A stretch of DNA of 64,000 nucleotides from Paragordius varius (GCA_964247055.1 OZ176059.1:62001-126000); one strand, 5' to 3'. Counted from the first letter of the stretch, positions 45,610 to 58,410 are shown. Numbers and translations: made by a program. Notes: generated from the letters alone by a model not told the origin.

Positions 45610-46260
45610 ATGAATTGTCCTAAAAAACATAATTAAATTTTAGTATGAAAGGCTAAAACTATTAAGTTTGTATTTATGGAATCAGCAAAACAAAAATCAC
45701 ATTTTTCCATGGACTGGCGTATTTAAATTATAGTAAATATTTAGTTGAATAAAAAACCTCTTATCAAATACGCACTCTTTTTAAAAAGTGTTTGTTGTAG
45801 CCAGATTGTGGAATTTAAATTTAAGCAAAGTAACTCTTTCCTTATTTTTTCGCCATGAAACAAGAAGACCATCCAAATCCACACACAAAAATTTCTTTCT
45901 AAGCCAAGAAGTGCGACTCGTCGTACTTCTTTTAAAATTTCTTTTTGGTCTGATAGTCCTATTTGCGAAACATCAATACTAAATAATGTTATAACCTTGT
46001 TACCTACTATGATATCTAATTAATTCAACTCGACTATTATATCGTTTAATCTCTTTATCCTGATTATTTGAGGTTTATGATAACTGTCATTCCAATGCCT
46101 GCGATAATTTCCAAAAGTTTCGCGGTAACGAGTCGCTTGCAATTTCTGCCTTGAATAACTTTCATCATTCTTAGCATATCGTTAAAACCAATTTTTAAAT
46201 TCATCATTCAAACTAGCAATAAACATTCATCACATTTTCCTAAATATTTTCTTGGCTACC
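45610..46260 (-). mobile_element. Possible retroelement fossil
   Basis: Minus-strand readings such as DVSQIGLSDQKEILKEVRRV and MFIASLNDEFKNWF have a gag-like feel and the stretch is less AT-rich than its surroundings, but no zinc knuckle, protease or RT motif confirms it. Broken throughout. Confidence 0.25.
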
Positions 46261-47600
46261 AGACTAAAAAGATATCTAGCTAGGCCTAATCGGTACTCCC
46301 TATTTTTTTTATATTTGACTCAATTCTAAAAAATAAATTACAATAAAACCAGATTTTCTCAATGTATTAAAAAAATAATTCTAAATGAATACGTAATAGA
46401 GGATCAAATTTAATATACATTTAAAAATATATTAATACAATTTTTTACTAGGTAGGTAGTAGACACCTATATTTAATTTAACAATATATTACATATATAA
46501 ATAAGAATTCGCATTTTGAATATAATTTTATAAATGGTGTCATTTAATTCGTGTTAGGAATCACATTTGGTACTTTGGGATCGTATGGAATTTTATCGAA
46601 CTATTTATTGCATTTAGAACAGAAATATTTCTCACTCATTCGTAACGTCTAGATATAATAAAAATATGACATAATTATAGTATAATAATAGTATATTTTT
46701 TAATAGAGGGATAAACATGCAATATATTAATAAATTTGCTTACGGAATTGTCAATTATTTCTTAGTTAAATAAATTTATTTTATAATAGTTTTACAGTCC
46801 ATATTAATTGTATCATAGTGTGAAAAAAAACATTGAAAGTTGTTTGAGATTGGATTATTGGCTGAAAAACTACTTTATACAGTGGGTTGCTTCTTAGGGC
46901 TAAGCATAATACCTAGTTTTTTTAACATAAACAGCGCTTATAATCTAATTAAATCATATAACTGATCATACACTTTTCCGATTTTTATAACGACGCATTT
47001 TTCAATCAAACAAAATAAAAGTTGGGCACAATCGTGCAGATACCAGTCTTAATTACATTAAAAATTAATTATTTATTTTTTAATCATAAACCTTTCAAGT
47101 ATCTGTAAAATATTTTTAATCTTTTTCTATTTTTTAACAAATAATATTAATTAAATTGAATCAAAATATTAATTTTTTTAAAATGGTCATAATGCGGAAA
47201 ATTCTGCCCAATGTCGAGTTCCTATGAGTGAGAAAAAGAGTTATAAATAACAAAAGCCAGAAAATAAATAAATGTTGTAATTTAACGGGTAAATTTGAAT
47301 AAATGACACTTAATTAGTATAAAAATATATGTAAATTATTTAAAAACGTGTCATATAATAATAATAAAAAGTGCGAACGGTTTCGGACACCAAAAAGGAT
47401 ATCCTTCGTAAACGGTAAAAAGAATAAAAATGTATGAGTAACTCATTTATAAAATTTTTACAATGTTTATTGTTGTTTATTTCATTAAGTTAAAATAATA
47501 GGTTAAAATCAGGCACTGAGTGGGATTGAAACCGCGTAAATTCAACAATTTATTATATTTACAACATAAAAACAAGTTGAAAATACTGATGGAAAATTAA
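46261..47600. other. No gene seen
   Basis: AT-rich, without recognisable exons, terminal repeats or transposase motifs. Confidence 0.4.
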
Positions 47601-47609
47601 AAAAAACCC

Positions 47610-48960
47610 GTAGATCGAAACTTTGATTTGAAAACAAAAGAGTCCATATCGAATCAATCATCAAAGACAGGGATGTCCAACACAGGTGGCTTAACAGGCC
47701 GTACGATTCTCAAATATATGGGAAATAAATATTTCATTAAATTTTAAACATAACACTGCAAAAACCACTGTTTATTTTAAAAAAATTTTCTAGAATTTCA
47801 AAACAGTGATTCTACTTAGATTTCGTAAAATTTTGTTTTGAAATTTCTCGTGGGCTGGATAAATTTTTAGAGGGCCGCTTGTTGGACACCCCTAATAAAA
47901 GATTACCCTAAAACACCCATCTTTGTCTTCTTCTCTGTTATGTTTTCCTGAGAATCTCTAATGATTCGCATGTAAATTTTTGCTTATTATTAAATATCTG
48001 TGTGCGGCTTACATTGTCAAAAGAAGCGCTATGGTTTTTCTTCCAACAATGTTCTGTAATACAATTTTTATAATCTCCCATTTCTTAAGATATGTTTGTG
48101 TTCACTTAGGCGTGTTTTAACTTTCCTTGCGGTTTGGGCTATATAAGATTGACCACACTCGCATGGAACTGTATAGACCGCTGGATAATTAAATTTGGGT
48201 GTATATTATTTGAATCAAAAGCCTTTTATTTTAAATGGTTTAAACCCCACCCCAATGTCATATGCTTTATAATGCGTCAATGAGATGTGTGATATTTTGT
48301 ACGAAGTGAAATAAAATATTTACGATTTTTGGTCCGTTCTTTAGTATTGTTGAATGATGAAAATGCCCGATTGTCTTTCGCTGTAGATCCATCGTTTTAA
48401 AAGGTTTGAACCCATCTGTTATGTTGTTTTTATTGTAGTGCGAAAAATTCCATTATTTTTTAAAGAGTGATGATAAGAATTTTTATGTAATCGCGTATTG
48501 GAAAGAGTAGGTTTTTGATACGTAGGACAACATTGTGTCATTTTGGAACAAAAACATCAGTCTCATATTCAATGGTTAAATGTATGTTAGATGGTTAGAA
48601 TTTTTAAGAAAAATAAAAACACGGAGAGATCTATGATGAACATATTGTCCACATACCATAGTATAAAATTTAAATTAAAATATAATTGGATATTAATATA
48701 TTTTCCATAAAAAGATCACAGCTAAAATAGGGGAAACTGCTGATCTCATCGGGATAGTAGTCTGTTAAAAATACAAATGAATAAGTTCGAAAATATTATT
48801 ACTAATAGGAAAATCAATCAAAAAGATATGCTTAGGATTCACGTCTAGGGTTACCTCTTTAAGTGGACAATGGTATAGGCTTTCCACATCAAATGAACAA
48901 AACTTAAGAACGTATCAAAAATCATTAGTATCTTATTTCATTCCCGTATTTACAAATTAT
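47610..48960 (-). mobile_element. Penelope-like element fragment
   Basis: Minus strand. RT part at about 48560-48900 reads SFDVESLYTIVHLK, then NPKHIFLIDFPISNNIFEL and AVSPILAVIFL, the fingers and GSP.SP..A..FM block of Penelope-like RTs. The GIY-YIG endonuclease follows at about 48070-48200: AVYTVPCECGQSYIAQTARK then VKTRLSEHKHILRNG. An hAT-type MITE interrupts its end at 47668-47894. Numerous stops; dead. Confidence 0.75.
47668..47894. mobile_element. hAT (Charlie-like) MITE with 8-bp TSD
   Basis: Left end CAGGGATGTCCAACAC, right end GGGCCGCTTGTTGGACACCC-CTA: the standard Charlie-like hAT termini. Flanking 8-mers ATCAAAGA and ATAAAAGA match at 7 of 8. The host sequence on either side aligns with the end of the plus-strand Penelope copy at 49.3 kb, which confirms the boundary. 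Confidence 0.85.
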
Positions 48961-48979
48961 TACAGATCGCATTGCACGC

Positions 48980-49410
48980 ATTTTAAAGCATTTGATATTG
49001 GGTTAATGGTTAAACCAGGTTAAAAATTAAAAACGATTCAATCTAATAATAATTCCAAATTAAAAAACCCAGAGGTGTATAAAGTTCTATGCGAGTGTGG
49101 TAGGGTTTATATTGGCCAAACCCCAAGGTAAGTTAAAACACGCCTGAATGGACACAAGTATAACTTAAAAAATGGGGATTCTCAAAGTTGTATTGCAGAA
49201 CATTGTTGGCAGGAAAACTAAAAAGTTTCTTTTGGCAATGTTAGTTGCATACGATTTTTAATAAAAACTTGCACGAGAATCATTAAATATTTTCAAGGGT
49301 AAAAGAGAAGAAAGACAAAAGATGATTGATATACGGAAAGTCATCTTTGATGATTGATTCCATCTCTTTTGTAACTCAAAGTTGTGGATCCGCCGATTTT
49401 TTTTAAGAAA
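48980..49410 (+). mobile_element. Penelope-like fragment, opposite strand
   Basis: Plus-strand GIY-YIG part: KVLCECGRVYIGQTPR, then VKTRLNGHKYNLKNGDSQSC and IAEHCW near 49080-49210, matching the minus-strand copy at 48.1 kb. The 3' end AATCATCTTTTG-like tract at 49310-49375 also matches in inverse. The two fragments thus stand head to head, about 1 kb apart. Broken. Confidence 0.75.
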
Positions 49411-49711
49411 TTTCAATTAGTATTATTAACTTATATTTATGGTGTAATATACTAACGACAGGCATCTTTTCTACTGGGTGAAACCCTTTACACATTTTGT
49501 TTATTATTTATGACAAGTTTTTTATAAATTTGCATATATTTTCAACACTACATAATTGATTAAATAATATCACTTTACGGCTTGACAGATATTTCCAGAA
49601 CTACATAAATACAAGTGAGCCCTCAACTTTGAACATTTGTAAATATAATAACTTAGGCAAAGTTAGAAAAGTTATGGTGATCATTAGTAAATTAATTATA
49701 AAAAACATATG

Positions 49712-52700
49712 TTATATATATATATATATATAAGCACTTTGAGAAGCATTGCTTAGCGGTACATTGATCACAAGTGGTTTAGAATTGGCTAAAATTTTAA
49801 CATTAATTTTTGCACCATGTTTCCCCAAATATGGACTAAATAACTGCGGTGATGGGGGGATGTAATTCAGACCTGGAGGTGCCGGTAAAATTTCTCCTCG
49901 TCTAAGAACACCAGGAGGTGGAGCAGCCGAGAACAATAAGGGATTGTTGAACGTTTGATTTATAATGCAAAAACCTGTGGTTAGCATATATTTTGGCCAT
50001 TAGTATATATTTCATAAAATTAATTACTTCCTAGTTATTAATTCACATTTGCGTCAAATTGTGAATTAAGACAGTGCACGAAATCGGGGGCGTATCAAAA
50101 ATATCCCGATGAAACATATATTTTCTTAATAGATATATCAAGATTCACATAATATTTTAGTTTTGGCCTTATGAAAGAAAATCAATACCCTAAAACAAAT
50201 TGTGTATTTTTTAAGATTGAAAATAACTATATTTTTTATTTTTAAAAATGAAATTTTTGTTTAAATTACTCAAAATATAATAAACTATTTAATAAAAATA
50301 TATACCAATGATGATTTTATCCCGAAACACAAATTGTTTAGGGGTGAATTTAAATTTTTTGAGGGTGAATTGAATTGTTTAATCCGAATCATAAATGAAT
50401 CAAAAAAATGAAAAAATGCACACTTTATAAATAAAATGTTCACTTCAATGACGCGTATTTGATAAAGAATATGGTAAGAACAGTTGTGAACGCTTTTGGG
50501 TAATTACATAAATATTTACTGATATAATATATATATATAAGAAAATGTACAGGATTATGGCGCCTTTGGTTTAGGTTTTACGAAAGCTTTAAAAAATGCA
50601 TTTACACTTTTGTGTTCGGTGCTTCATACAAAAAAATGGCAAATTTTGCGCACATTTTATTAACATGGATACAACATCATTGCTGTCATTTGATTTAAAT
50701 AAGTTCCTAATCAAATATTTTAAAAATATGGTATAAAAGGAAGCCATTGCAAAAGTTTGCACTTATATAATATTGGTGCACCGAAATATAAAAAAACTTA
50801 TTATTATTTAATTAATGGATAAACTTTAAGGTGAACATTTGGGCACCAGGACATGTGTGCGCTTGCTAAAAATAATGCAAAATAGACTTTTCCTGTTTTT
50901 ATTAGATAACTTACATAAAAAATAATAAGATTAATTTTAGTGGTAGAGCACGATATAAATTCATAAAATAAAAATGGGTTAGTAATACTAATATTTTTTA
51001 AGATATTTTGGCTTATTTATAAAAATTTCTAAAATGGTGGGCGTTACTTTCAATAATTTTTTGAAAATATCAATTAAAATATGGTCTGTGGTTACACTAG
51101 TTACCTAATTTGAATCGAAATGATAAATAAATTTTTTTGGTGAAAGCTAAACGCTTTATTCCAAAAACTCTATCTATAAGCAAAAATAAAATGCAAAGTA
51201 ATCTTTATATTAAATTTTAATATTGATGTGGGTTTGGATAGTCCCTCCCAAATTTTTACCACCCTTATGGGCTAATTTTCTTAAAATAAACCCAAAAATG
51301 CCGAAATTGCGCAATATAAATTTTATATTTATGCTAAATTTTGATATTGTTAATATAGTTTAACTTGATTTATTATTATAATCAATTAATTGACATTTTA
51401 AATCGAAGATCTTCAAATTAGTTAATTGTCCAAAAACATATAATGAAAGAAAACAGTTAGTATAAATTTAACTTATTCTAATATAATAAATTTTAAAACA
51501 ATTATATTAATATCAAATAAAAATATTTAAAAAAATACATACAGTTTTTAAAAATTTAATTTTCGCAAAATTTTGATGAAGCGTACATCATATTGAGGCA
51601 TGATGGAAGCTGTTTAAAAACGCTTGAAGATATTAAAAACATTTATATAGTTCGATGATGCTGAAAATTTCTATCATCTCAGAAATTTTGATTTTAAAGA
51701 TTGTTGCATTGATATCTGGGTTGATTTTTGGAAAAAGACAATTATATAATATAAATTGGAAGACGAGCGATTTTTTTTCAACATTTTGAGATGATAGAAT
51801 TCATTGCTTTAAATAGAAAGGGTTTATAATATAGCGTTTTTACACCGAACAAGCCGATGAAGTACGCTTACAAAAAATTGTTATAAACTAAATTTTTAGG
51901 TAAAATTCCCATTTTCGGAAAAAACCTTTTTATGTCATAATTTACCAAATTCAATTTTTCGCGCAATCTCGTACGTTTTTAACACTTCGATTCAAATTGG
52001 AATATCTAAATAGCTTAATTTAAGATAAAAAACTACTGAAACAAACGATCCCAATTAATTTATACATATATCCTAATAAATATTATATTAATAATTCCAT
52101 ATAAAACTAATTAGACGCCATTGTTACTCTACAACATTTTTGCAAAATATCGTGTATTCAATTTTATCAAATCAAAGAAGTGGTTTATTTTGTATTATTT
52201 TGAAAAGCTAATTAATAAAATCAAGTATTTTTGAATTAATTTTTCGCATTCGATTCATTAATGTAAAGTTTTGACATAGTTTTAATTCCTAAGTATTTAA
52301 TTTTAAACACGCCTCGGGTATCCATTGATACGAATAGAATGACTGAAATAAATGTGTTTTATTGTTAAGAGAACCAGCCCATTTTAAAGCGGCGAAAAAA
52401 TATAAATCTCCCGGAGCCAACACCTAACAATTATAAAGATACTGGCTTGTTTTTTTCATGTAAGTTATGCTATATATTATGATATTTTTTGCGATTTTCA
52501 AAAAAAATTAAAGAAAATATGCTCATGCCATTTTCTGATATGATGAAATTGCCATAAAAGTAATAATACTCTTAAATCACTCATAGGGGGCTCAACCACA
52601 ATGATAATCCTGATACATCTTCCATCAGAATACAAATTTCATCAGGATATATTTTTGCACACCCCGATAATTCAATGATAAATTTCTATGTAGTCAGAAT

Positions 52701-55700
52701 TTGATTAAATGATTTGTTTCTAATTTAACCAGTTTCAAAATTTTATAAAATGTTAACATCATATAATTATATAGAAATTTATATTTATTAAAAGGTTTTG
52801 TACCGTTTTCCAGATGCTTTAATATACCATAAATCTGAACATTTACTCAATTATAGTTTATGAAATTTGAATTTTTTTGAAATGTATGGTATCTTCAAAA
52901 AATTTTTATACCATAATGTGCTCTAATTTGAGATTGTTTTAATCTATAATGGTAAATATTGTACAAAACTAAAAGCAAAGTATGGTCTTATTCTACCATT
53001 ATATATATATATATATATATCCCTAATCATGCACTGCGCTATTATCATATATATGATATTGAGCGTTCCTGATATCGCAAGCCCCCAAATTAGTAAAAAT
53101 ACGTTTTTTTTTCGAAACATTTTTATATTTTTTGGATAAATGATTACTAATTACCCAAAGTTATTTTACAGATAAAGGAATGGGACTCGTCGCATGGCGT
53201 AGTAACGTTCGCCAAATCCCCGTATGGAGTCATGTATAGTAAACTGCAAAATCCGTTTCTTTCATTCCTTAATAATTTTATTAAAATATGTATGGATGGA
53301 TTTATTATTACAAACAATCTTTTTAAATACTTTAATACTTTTATTTATTTTAATATCTCGAATCTTATGTGCTTATTTAGTAGTCAAAAGATTCATATTT
53401 GATTTATGATAAAATTTAAATTTTAAAATATTTAAATAATAATATTTGGAATTGGATTTAAACCTCAGTTTTATGTGAAATTACGTGTTAGTTTGTTAAT
53501 AATAATGTCAATATTTTTAATTTAAAGAGTAGAGTCTAGATTTGAAATACGAAACAAAACTAATTATGACAAAATTGTATTTTTAAAGACAACTCCATAC
53601 TTTTTAAATGTTGATTTGTTGAAATATAACTCGTTGTTTTAAATTACAAAGTATAATATAGAAACGTAAATTGGTAATACAATCAATTATGTTTTTACAA
53701 AAAAATTGTCTTTCTATTTTAACATTTTGTCCGTATAATTTTAATTTTTACTGTGTATTAAATTTTAAAATATGTTAGATTGAATGTTAATAATAAATAT
53801 CAATCTTAATTCAAAAAGTACAGTAAATAAAATTATACCACACAAAATATGACAAAATTGCTTTTATATAAACAACCCCATACTTTTTAAATTTTGATTT
53901 TTTGAAATATTAACCATTGTTATTAGTTGCAAAGTATGAGATAGAATATATTGGTATCGCAATCAATAATATATTTTACAGGTTTATAAAATCATGGTTG
54001 TTTTTTAAAAAAAAATGTTTGTTATTATATTTTTACGTTTCCTTATTATTTAAAATTTTATTGTAATTTTTTAAAGTTATATTACTAACGTCATAAGTAA
54101 TAGAAAAAGAGAAAATAAAAAATGATTTATTGAAAGTTGCATCCTATTATTACCAGTAAAGATTACGGACAAAACGTAAAAAAAAGAGACTGTTTTTTTT
54201 CTAAAGACAACCACTTTAATTTTTCATATATAAAATATTTAATGGAAATTGTAAAACATATAATTGATTGTGTTACCAATTTACACTCCTTTCCATACTT
54301 TGCGATTCTAAACAATGAGGTTTATTCAAATAAATCTGGTTAAGAATTATGATTGACTTTTATAAAAAAAAATTTAAAATTTTTACAATTTCGTATAATA
54401 TCATTTTTTACTGTAAATATTTGTAGCAAACTTTAGTAACGATATTCAAAAAATTAAGTATTAAGGGAATACCTATAGCGATCGAAATCAATGCCAGAAT
54501 ATTCGTAAGGTCCAGCATAAACGGCTTGTTGAATCCATGAATCTTGCCCAATAAATGAAAATGGACAGAAAAAGTTTTTCACTAAATCCTTCGGTAAAAA
54601 AAAATAATATATGCTCCTATGCAAGTGTAAAATGTTTTAGATATTTATAAATTAAATTTTCATTTTTTATCTAATTATTAGGGCTTCTCTCTCATATATG
54701 CGACATATTTGCTTTACAAAACTGTGTGCAAAAAAGGGTTAATTTTTTTAACAAAAATTTTTTTATCATGAAATAGCTTATGACATGTGAATTCATTTGC
54801 TGACGACCTAGTTTTTGAAACATTGAGAGATAATCAAAATCAGGCAAAAATCAAAAATAAGGATAATTCAAAAAATAATGAAAAAAATTATATATTATGG
54901 TTAAATATCATTTTAAGAGATATTTCCAATATATAAATAGATTAAAAACATCTAGTTAGGGTTTCTATAAAATCTCAGGTAAGATGGCTGTTTTTTAACA
55001 CTTCGAAGACAAAAAACTTTTTATGAAACTGTATATAAATATTTTTTTATTTAGCTAAACTCACTATTACTTTAACCTTCATATTTTATTCGGTAAAAAA
55101 AACTTATATGTCAAAATAAAACCAAAAAATTTTGTTTTTTATTTTTCCATTTTTTTGTCTTTTAAGTGTGTTAAAAGAAAAACGTAATCTTTTAACCTGA
55201 GATTTTAGAGAAAGTCCAACAATATGATTTAGGCTATATTGAAAATATCTCCTAAAATGATAATACAAAAATATCTCAAATTTTTTCATTATTTTTTAAA
55301 TTATCTTTAATTAACCTTAATTTTCACTTTTTACCCCATTTCTATTTTCTATCATTTCAAAAACTAGGTCGTAAACAAATAAAAAATTTTACGGCAAATG
55401 AATACGCTGGTAAGCTATCTCATGAATAAAATTATTTTGTAAAAATTTTTTTGCACACAGTGCAATATAATAGTTTAGGTAAGTTTCGTTCTGTTAAAAT
55501 AGAAGATAAACAAAATTTGGTATTATTTATATACAGTACAGATTAAACGGTAAAAACTAAATGACAATTTTTTAATAAGATAACAATCCATATTTATAAA
55601 ATCTTGTTAATATGCAGTAAAAATTTATACGGACAACGTAATAAAGATAAATCTTTTCAAAAGACAATCAACCATAAAAATCTTAATTTTTTTAATAATA

Positions 55701-58010
55701 ACTCATTGTTTTAAACTGTAAGTATAGTATGAAATAGAGTATTGGTAAAACAATCAATTATGTATTTTAAGATGGTAATTAAATGATTTTATAAAAATAA
55801 ATAATTTGTTTTGATAAAAAATATGTCTTTAGGTTTTAACGTTTTGTCTGTATAATTTTATTTTTTACTGTAAATTATCATTCTTAGAGAACAGAGATCT
55901 GTTAAGCCAAGAGACAAGGGCCGCATGTGGGCCCTAATACTCCTTTTTTATATCCTAGAAATTTCCTTATTTAATGCACTTTTTTTAATTACAAATATCT
56001 GCGAGTGTGTCAAACAGCTATAAAATTTTATTGGTATTAACTTCTCTTGAGACAAGATTAATATTTTTTGCGGTGCCGCTTTAAAATTTTTGGTAGGTAT
56101 AATTGTCATAGATTATGTAGCTAGTATGGTTAGGGTATTGAAGGAAAAATGAAAAAGGTCGAGTATTAAAAGATAAAGAATATGAATATGTAGGAGCATC
56201 GGGGCTGTAAAACCGCACTTACTTTTAGTTAAAACAGTTTATGGTATAAACTATGTGAGCATACTCACATCCGACCAATATCAAAATTTATATCATGAAT
56301 TAAGTAATCATCTCTCCTATATATTATATTCTTTATCTTTCATATTCTTTAATACCCCATGATTTATATAAATATACATGAGGCCAAAAACTTTTAATAA
56401 GTGATTTAGGTAACCCCAGTAACTTGGAAAATGTAATAAAATACTTACATAAATATTGAAAAATATTTTGTGTTACACCAAAATCATAATGTAATTATTT
56501 AAATTTTATTGAATATAAGCTAACATCCAGAACGATATGCTATAATAATCAGGCCTCACATATGGCTACTCTATTGAATTTTTTTTGGCTTTTTTAGTTT
56601 TTTTTGTCTTAATACTTTTTTACTCTGATAGCTAACCATTTCATTTGTTGAATCAAAACTGAGAAGATTAGAGCCGGGATAGAGCATCTGACAACTTTGC
56701 ATAGCATTGAACCAGTCGAGTTGGACAACTTGTGCCAATAACGGATCAAACTGAGTTTGCTGTTGAACATTTAGCGGAGTTCCCGACTGCAAAGCTTTTG
56801 CCACAAGGTGATCGGCTTTTGTGAACATTTTAAAACAAGCACAAGATAGAGGATCCCCCCTAAACCATCCGGGTGGACAACGGCCTACAATATTAAGAGA
56901 CACAAATCCATGGTTATTCATATGTATTAACGTGAATTTCACTAAAATTTAAACCCGAATGCTCTCAAGCTAAACAAAACTGAATATTATATTATTAATT
57001 TTTTAATGTAAATCCGCTTTTTATAAATATAACAAATAATGTCTTAAAAATTCTATTGATATGCTGTATAACGAGGCCATCCCATCAATGATTATTTTGT
57101 AAAATAAAACAAGAACAAACTTAAAATTATGGGAAATTCGCTCGTTTAGGACCTTTTATAGCATTATATTTGACCATACCCTTATATTATATAAAAAATG
57201 TATATTTATGCACAAAGTTATATGTTGTTTCTGTATAATACAACAAGTTATTAGAAAACATCCCTTTTTCATTATAAAAATCTTTAAGACATTGTTTTGG
57301 CCAAAAGTTGTGTTTTATGACCAAATTTTAATTTTTAACATAGAGCAAAAATGAACCTAAAATATAAGGACAGTTTTTTTTCTTCAAGACAACCATACTT
57401 TTAAAATCTTGTTTTTTAAATCTAACTCATTATTTTAAAATTTATAAAATATACCTATTGGTAAGACACTCGATTGTATTAACGATTTTATTAAATTTAT
57501 TATAAAAGATAAATTGAGATTTAAACAGTATGTTTGTCTTTTGAAAAAAAAATATCTTTATATTTTTACCCTTTGTCCGTTTATCAATTTTTACTGTCAA
57601 TGTTATAAATTAAAATAAGGCATTATTTGGAAAAACTATAACCTTGAAGTTTGAAAGGGATGTTTTGCAATTACTTATTATAAAAGTGGTTATTGACAAC
57701 CACAACACATACAAACACACATAAAATAAAATTTTATTTTGCTAATAATGTCACCCGTATCATCATTGGGTAAAATGTTTGGTGCGATTGAAGGTTTAAT
57801 CGCTGCTTGTGGCAAATTCTGGTTATTTCCCACAATAGAATATTGTTTTCCAATTATATTAATAGGAACGGGTGTTACTAATTCAAATCCATGCATGTTG
57901 CAAAAACTTAATAACAATAACTGGAATAAGGCCAAATTTAGCGTAATTTTTTTTGTTTCCGCTTTTGTAGACCACCAGTTATTCAAGCTGCTGTTAGATA
58001 GTGTAACCAT
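49712..58010 (-). CDS. C-type lectin domain protein
   Basis: Five minus-strand exons join in phase into about 323 residues: 57755-58010, 56637-56884, 54473-54588, 53155-53243, 49712-49974. Exon 1 starts at ATG 58010 with a signal or anchor segment (LNLALFQLLLLSFC) followed by a proline-rich spacer. Exons 2-4 encode a C-type lectin domain: RCPPGWFRGDPLSCACFKMF (the CP.GW... opening), WFNAMQSCQMLYPGSNLLSF (the A...C...G..L motif), PFSFIGQDSWIQQAVYAGPY, and DLANVTTPCDESHSFICK (the closing PC....FIC). Cysteines of the two canonical disulfides are present; no EPN or QPD sugar-binding triplet is visible, so carbohydrate binding is doubtful. Exon 5 adds a proline-rich tail (SAAPPPGVLRRGEILPAPPG) ending in an odd YIYIYI. 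Introns hold many MITEs; intron 4 holds a 2.6-kb repeat. Exon 2 donor (GTTAGC) and exon 1 donor (GTGACA) are weak. Whether exon 5 is the true last exon is uncertain. Confidence 0.75.
50640..51130. repeat. MITE family B, copy 3
   Basis: Contains AAAAGTTTGCACTTATATAA, GCACCGAAATATAAAAAAAC and the right-end CCTAATTTGAATCGAAATGA, matching copies at 1.85 and 8.5 kb. The left end is diverged. Confidence 0.5.
51975..52335. repeat. MITE family B, copy 4 (inverted)
   Basis: Left end TTAACACTTCGATTCAAATT matches the inverted right end of copy 1; the order of internal blocks is reversed relative to the 50.6-kb copy. It is shorter than the others. Confidence 0.55.
53558..53756. repeat. MITE family A copy
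   Basis: Interior AAAGACAACTCCATACTTTT and AAATTGGTAATACAATCAAT; right arm ATTTTGTCCGTATAATTTTA then TTTTTACTG. The left arm is mostly lost. Located in intron 3 of the lectin gene. Confidence 0.6.
53831..54070. repeat. MITE family A copy
   Basis: Left CAGTAAATAAAATTATACCA; interior AACAACCCCATACTTTTTAA and GTATGAGATAGAATATATTG; right TTTACGTTTCCTTATTATTT. Directly follows the previous copy. Confidence 0.55.
54155..54415. repeat. MITE family A copy
   Basis: Left arm TTACGGACAAAACGTAAAAA, right arm ATTTCGTATAATATCATTTT then TTTACTGTA. It ends about 60 bp below exon 3 of the lectin gene. Confidence 0.6.
54722..55460. repeat. Foldback element, ~740 bp
   Basis: Starts CTGTGTGCAAAAAAGG and ends TTTTTTTGCACACAG. 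The two arms, about 300 bp each, are near reverse complements along most of their length (for example CATGAAATAGCTTATGAC against TAAGCTATCTCATGA, and AAACTAGGTCGT against GACCTAGTTTTTGA). A half copy lies at 6.2-6.5 kb. It lies in lectin intron 2, just upstream of exon 3 in the gene sense. Confidence 0.75.
55535..55876. repeat. MITE family A, two abutting copies
   Basis: A partial left arm at 55535-55612, then a more complete copy from GCAGTAAAAATTTATACGGA (about 55615) to ACGTTTTGTCTGTATAATTT and TTTTTTACTGTA (55876). Confidence 0.6.
57340..57602. repeat. MITE family A copy
   Basis: Interior TTCAAGACAACCATACTTTT and right arm CCTTTGTCCGTTTATCAATT then TTTACTGTC. The left arm is degraded. 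In intron 1 of the lectin gene. Confidence 0.6.
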
Positions 58011-58410
58011 GTTAGCGAGTTATGATTTATAAAAAAATATCGGATTCGCCCAATATTTTTTAAGGAATATGTAAATTAAGTAATAAAATGCGCCAATTAT
58101 TCGGCGGATCTAATATTCTTGTGGTATCACCAATCGCGATAGAATAAGCAGGCAATTAATCCTTATATCAAGTGTTTAAATTCCGATTTAGAATATAATA
58201 TAATCTTGTTTCTTAATTTATTCTTTAGAAGTTATATTTTATGATATTAACAACAATTAAGACGGCAGAGTATGCAAATTCAGTGAAAAACTGAAAATAG
58301 GTTTTTTTATATTAAAATTATAAAAAATATATGTAATATCTGGATATATTAGCGAAAAAAATATTTATTTTAAATTGGCTTATTTTTAAATAAATAAATT
58401 TTAAATTTAA

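Larger units (their letters stand above)
50072..52677. repeat. Repeat family C, copy 2, with nested MITEs
   Basis: Left end CAGTGCACGAAATCGGGGGC, then AAAAATATCCCGATGAAA; right end, read inversely, CATTGAATTATCGGGGTG then AAAAATATATCCTGATGAAA. It lies in intron 4 of the lectin gene. Family B MITEs at about 50640-51130 and 51975-52335 are embedded. Non-coding. Confidence 0.55.

Noticed and set aside
45788-45982. Plus-strand open reading of 64 codons
   Set aside because: No splice context or motif; the opposite strand looks weakly like an old retroelement.
53163-53240. Plus-strand exon reading IKEWDSSHGVVTFAKSPYGV
   Set aside because: The reverse strand encodes the closing C-type lectin motif (PCDESHSFICK) with splice phases that match both neighbouring lectin exons, so the plus reading is a shadow.
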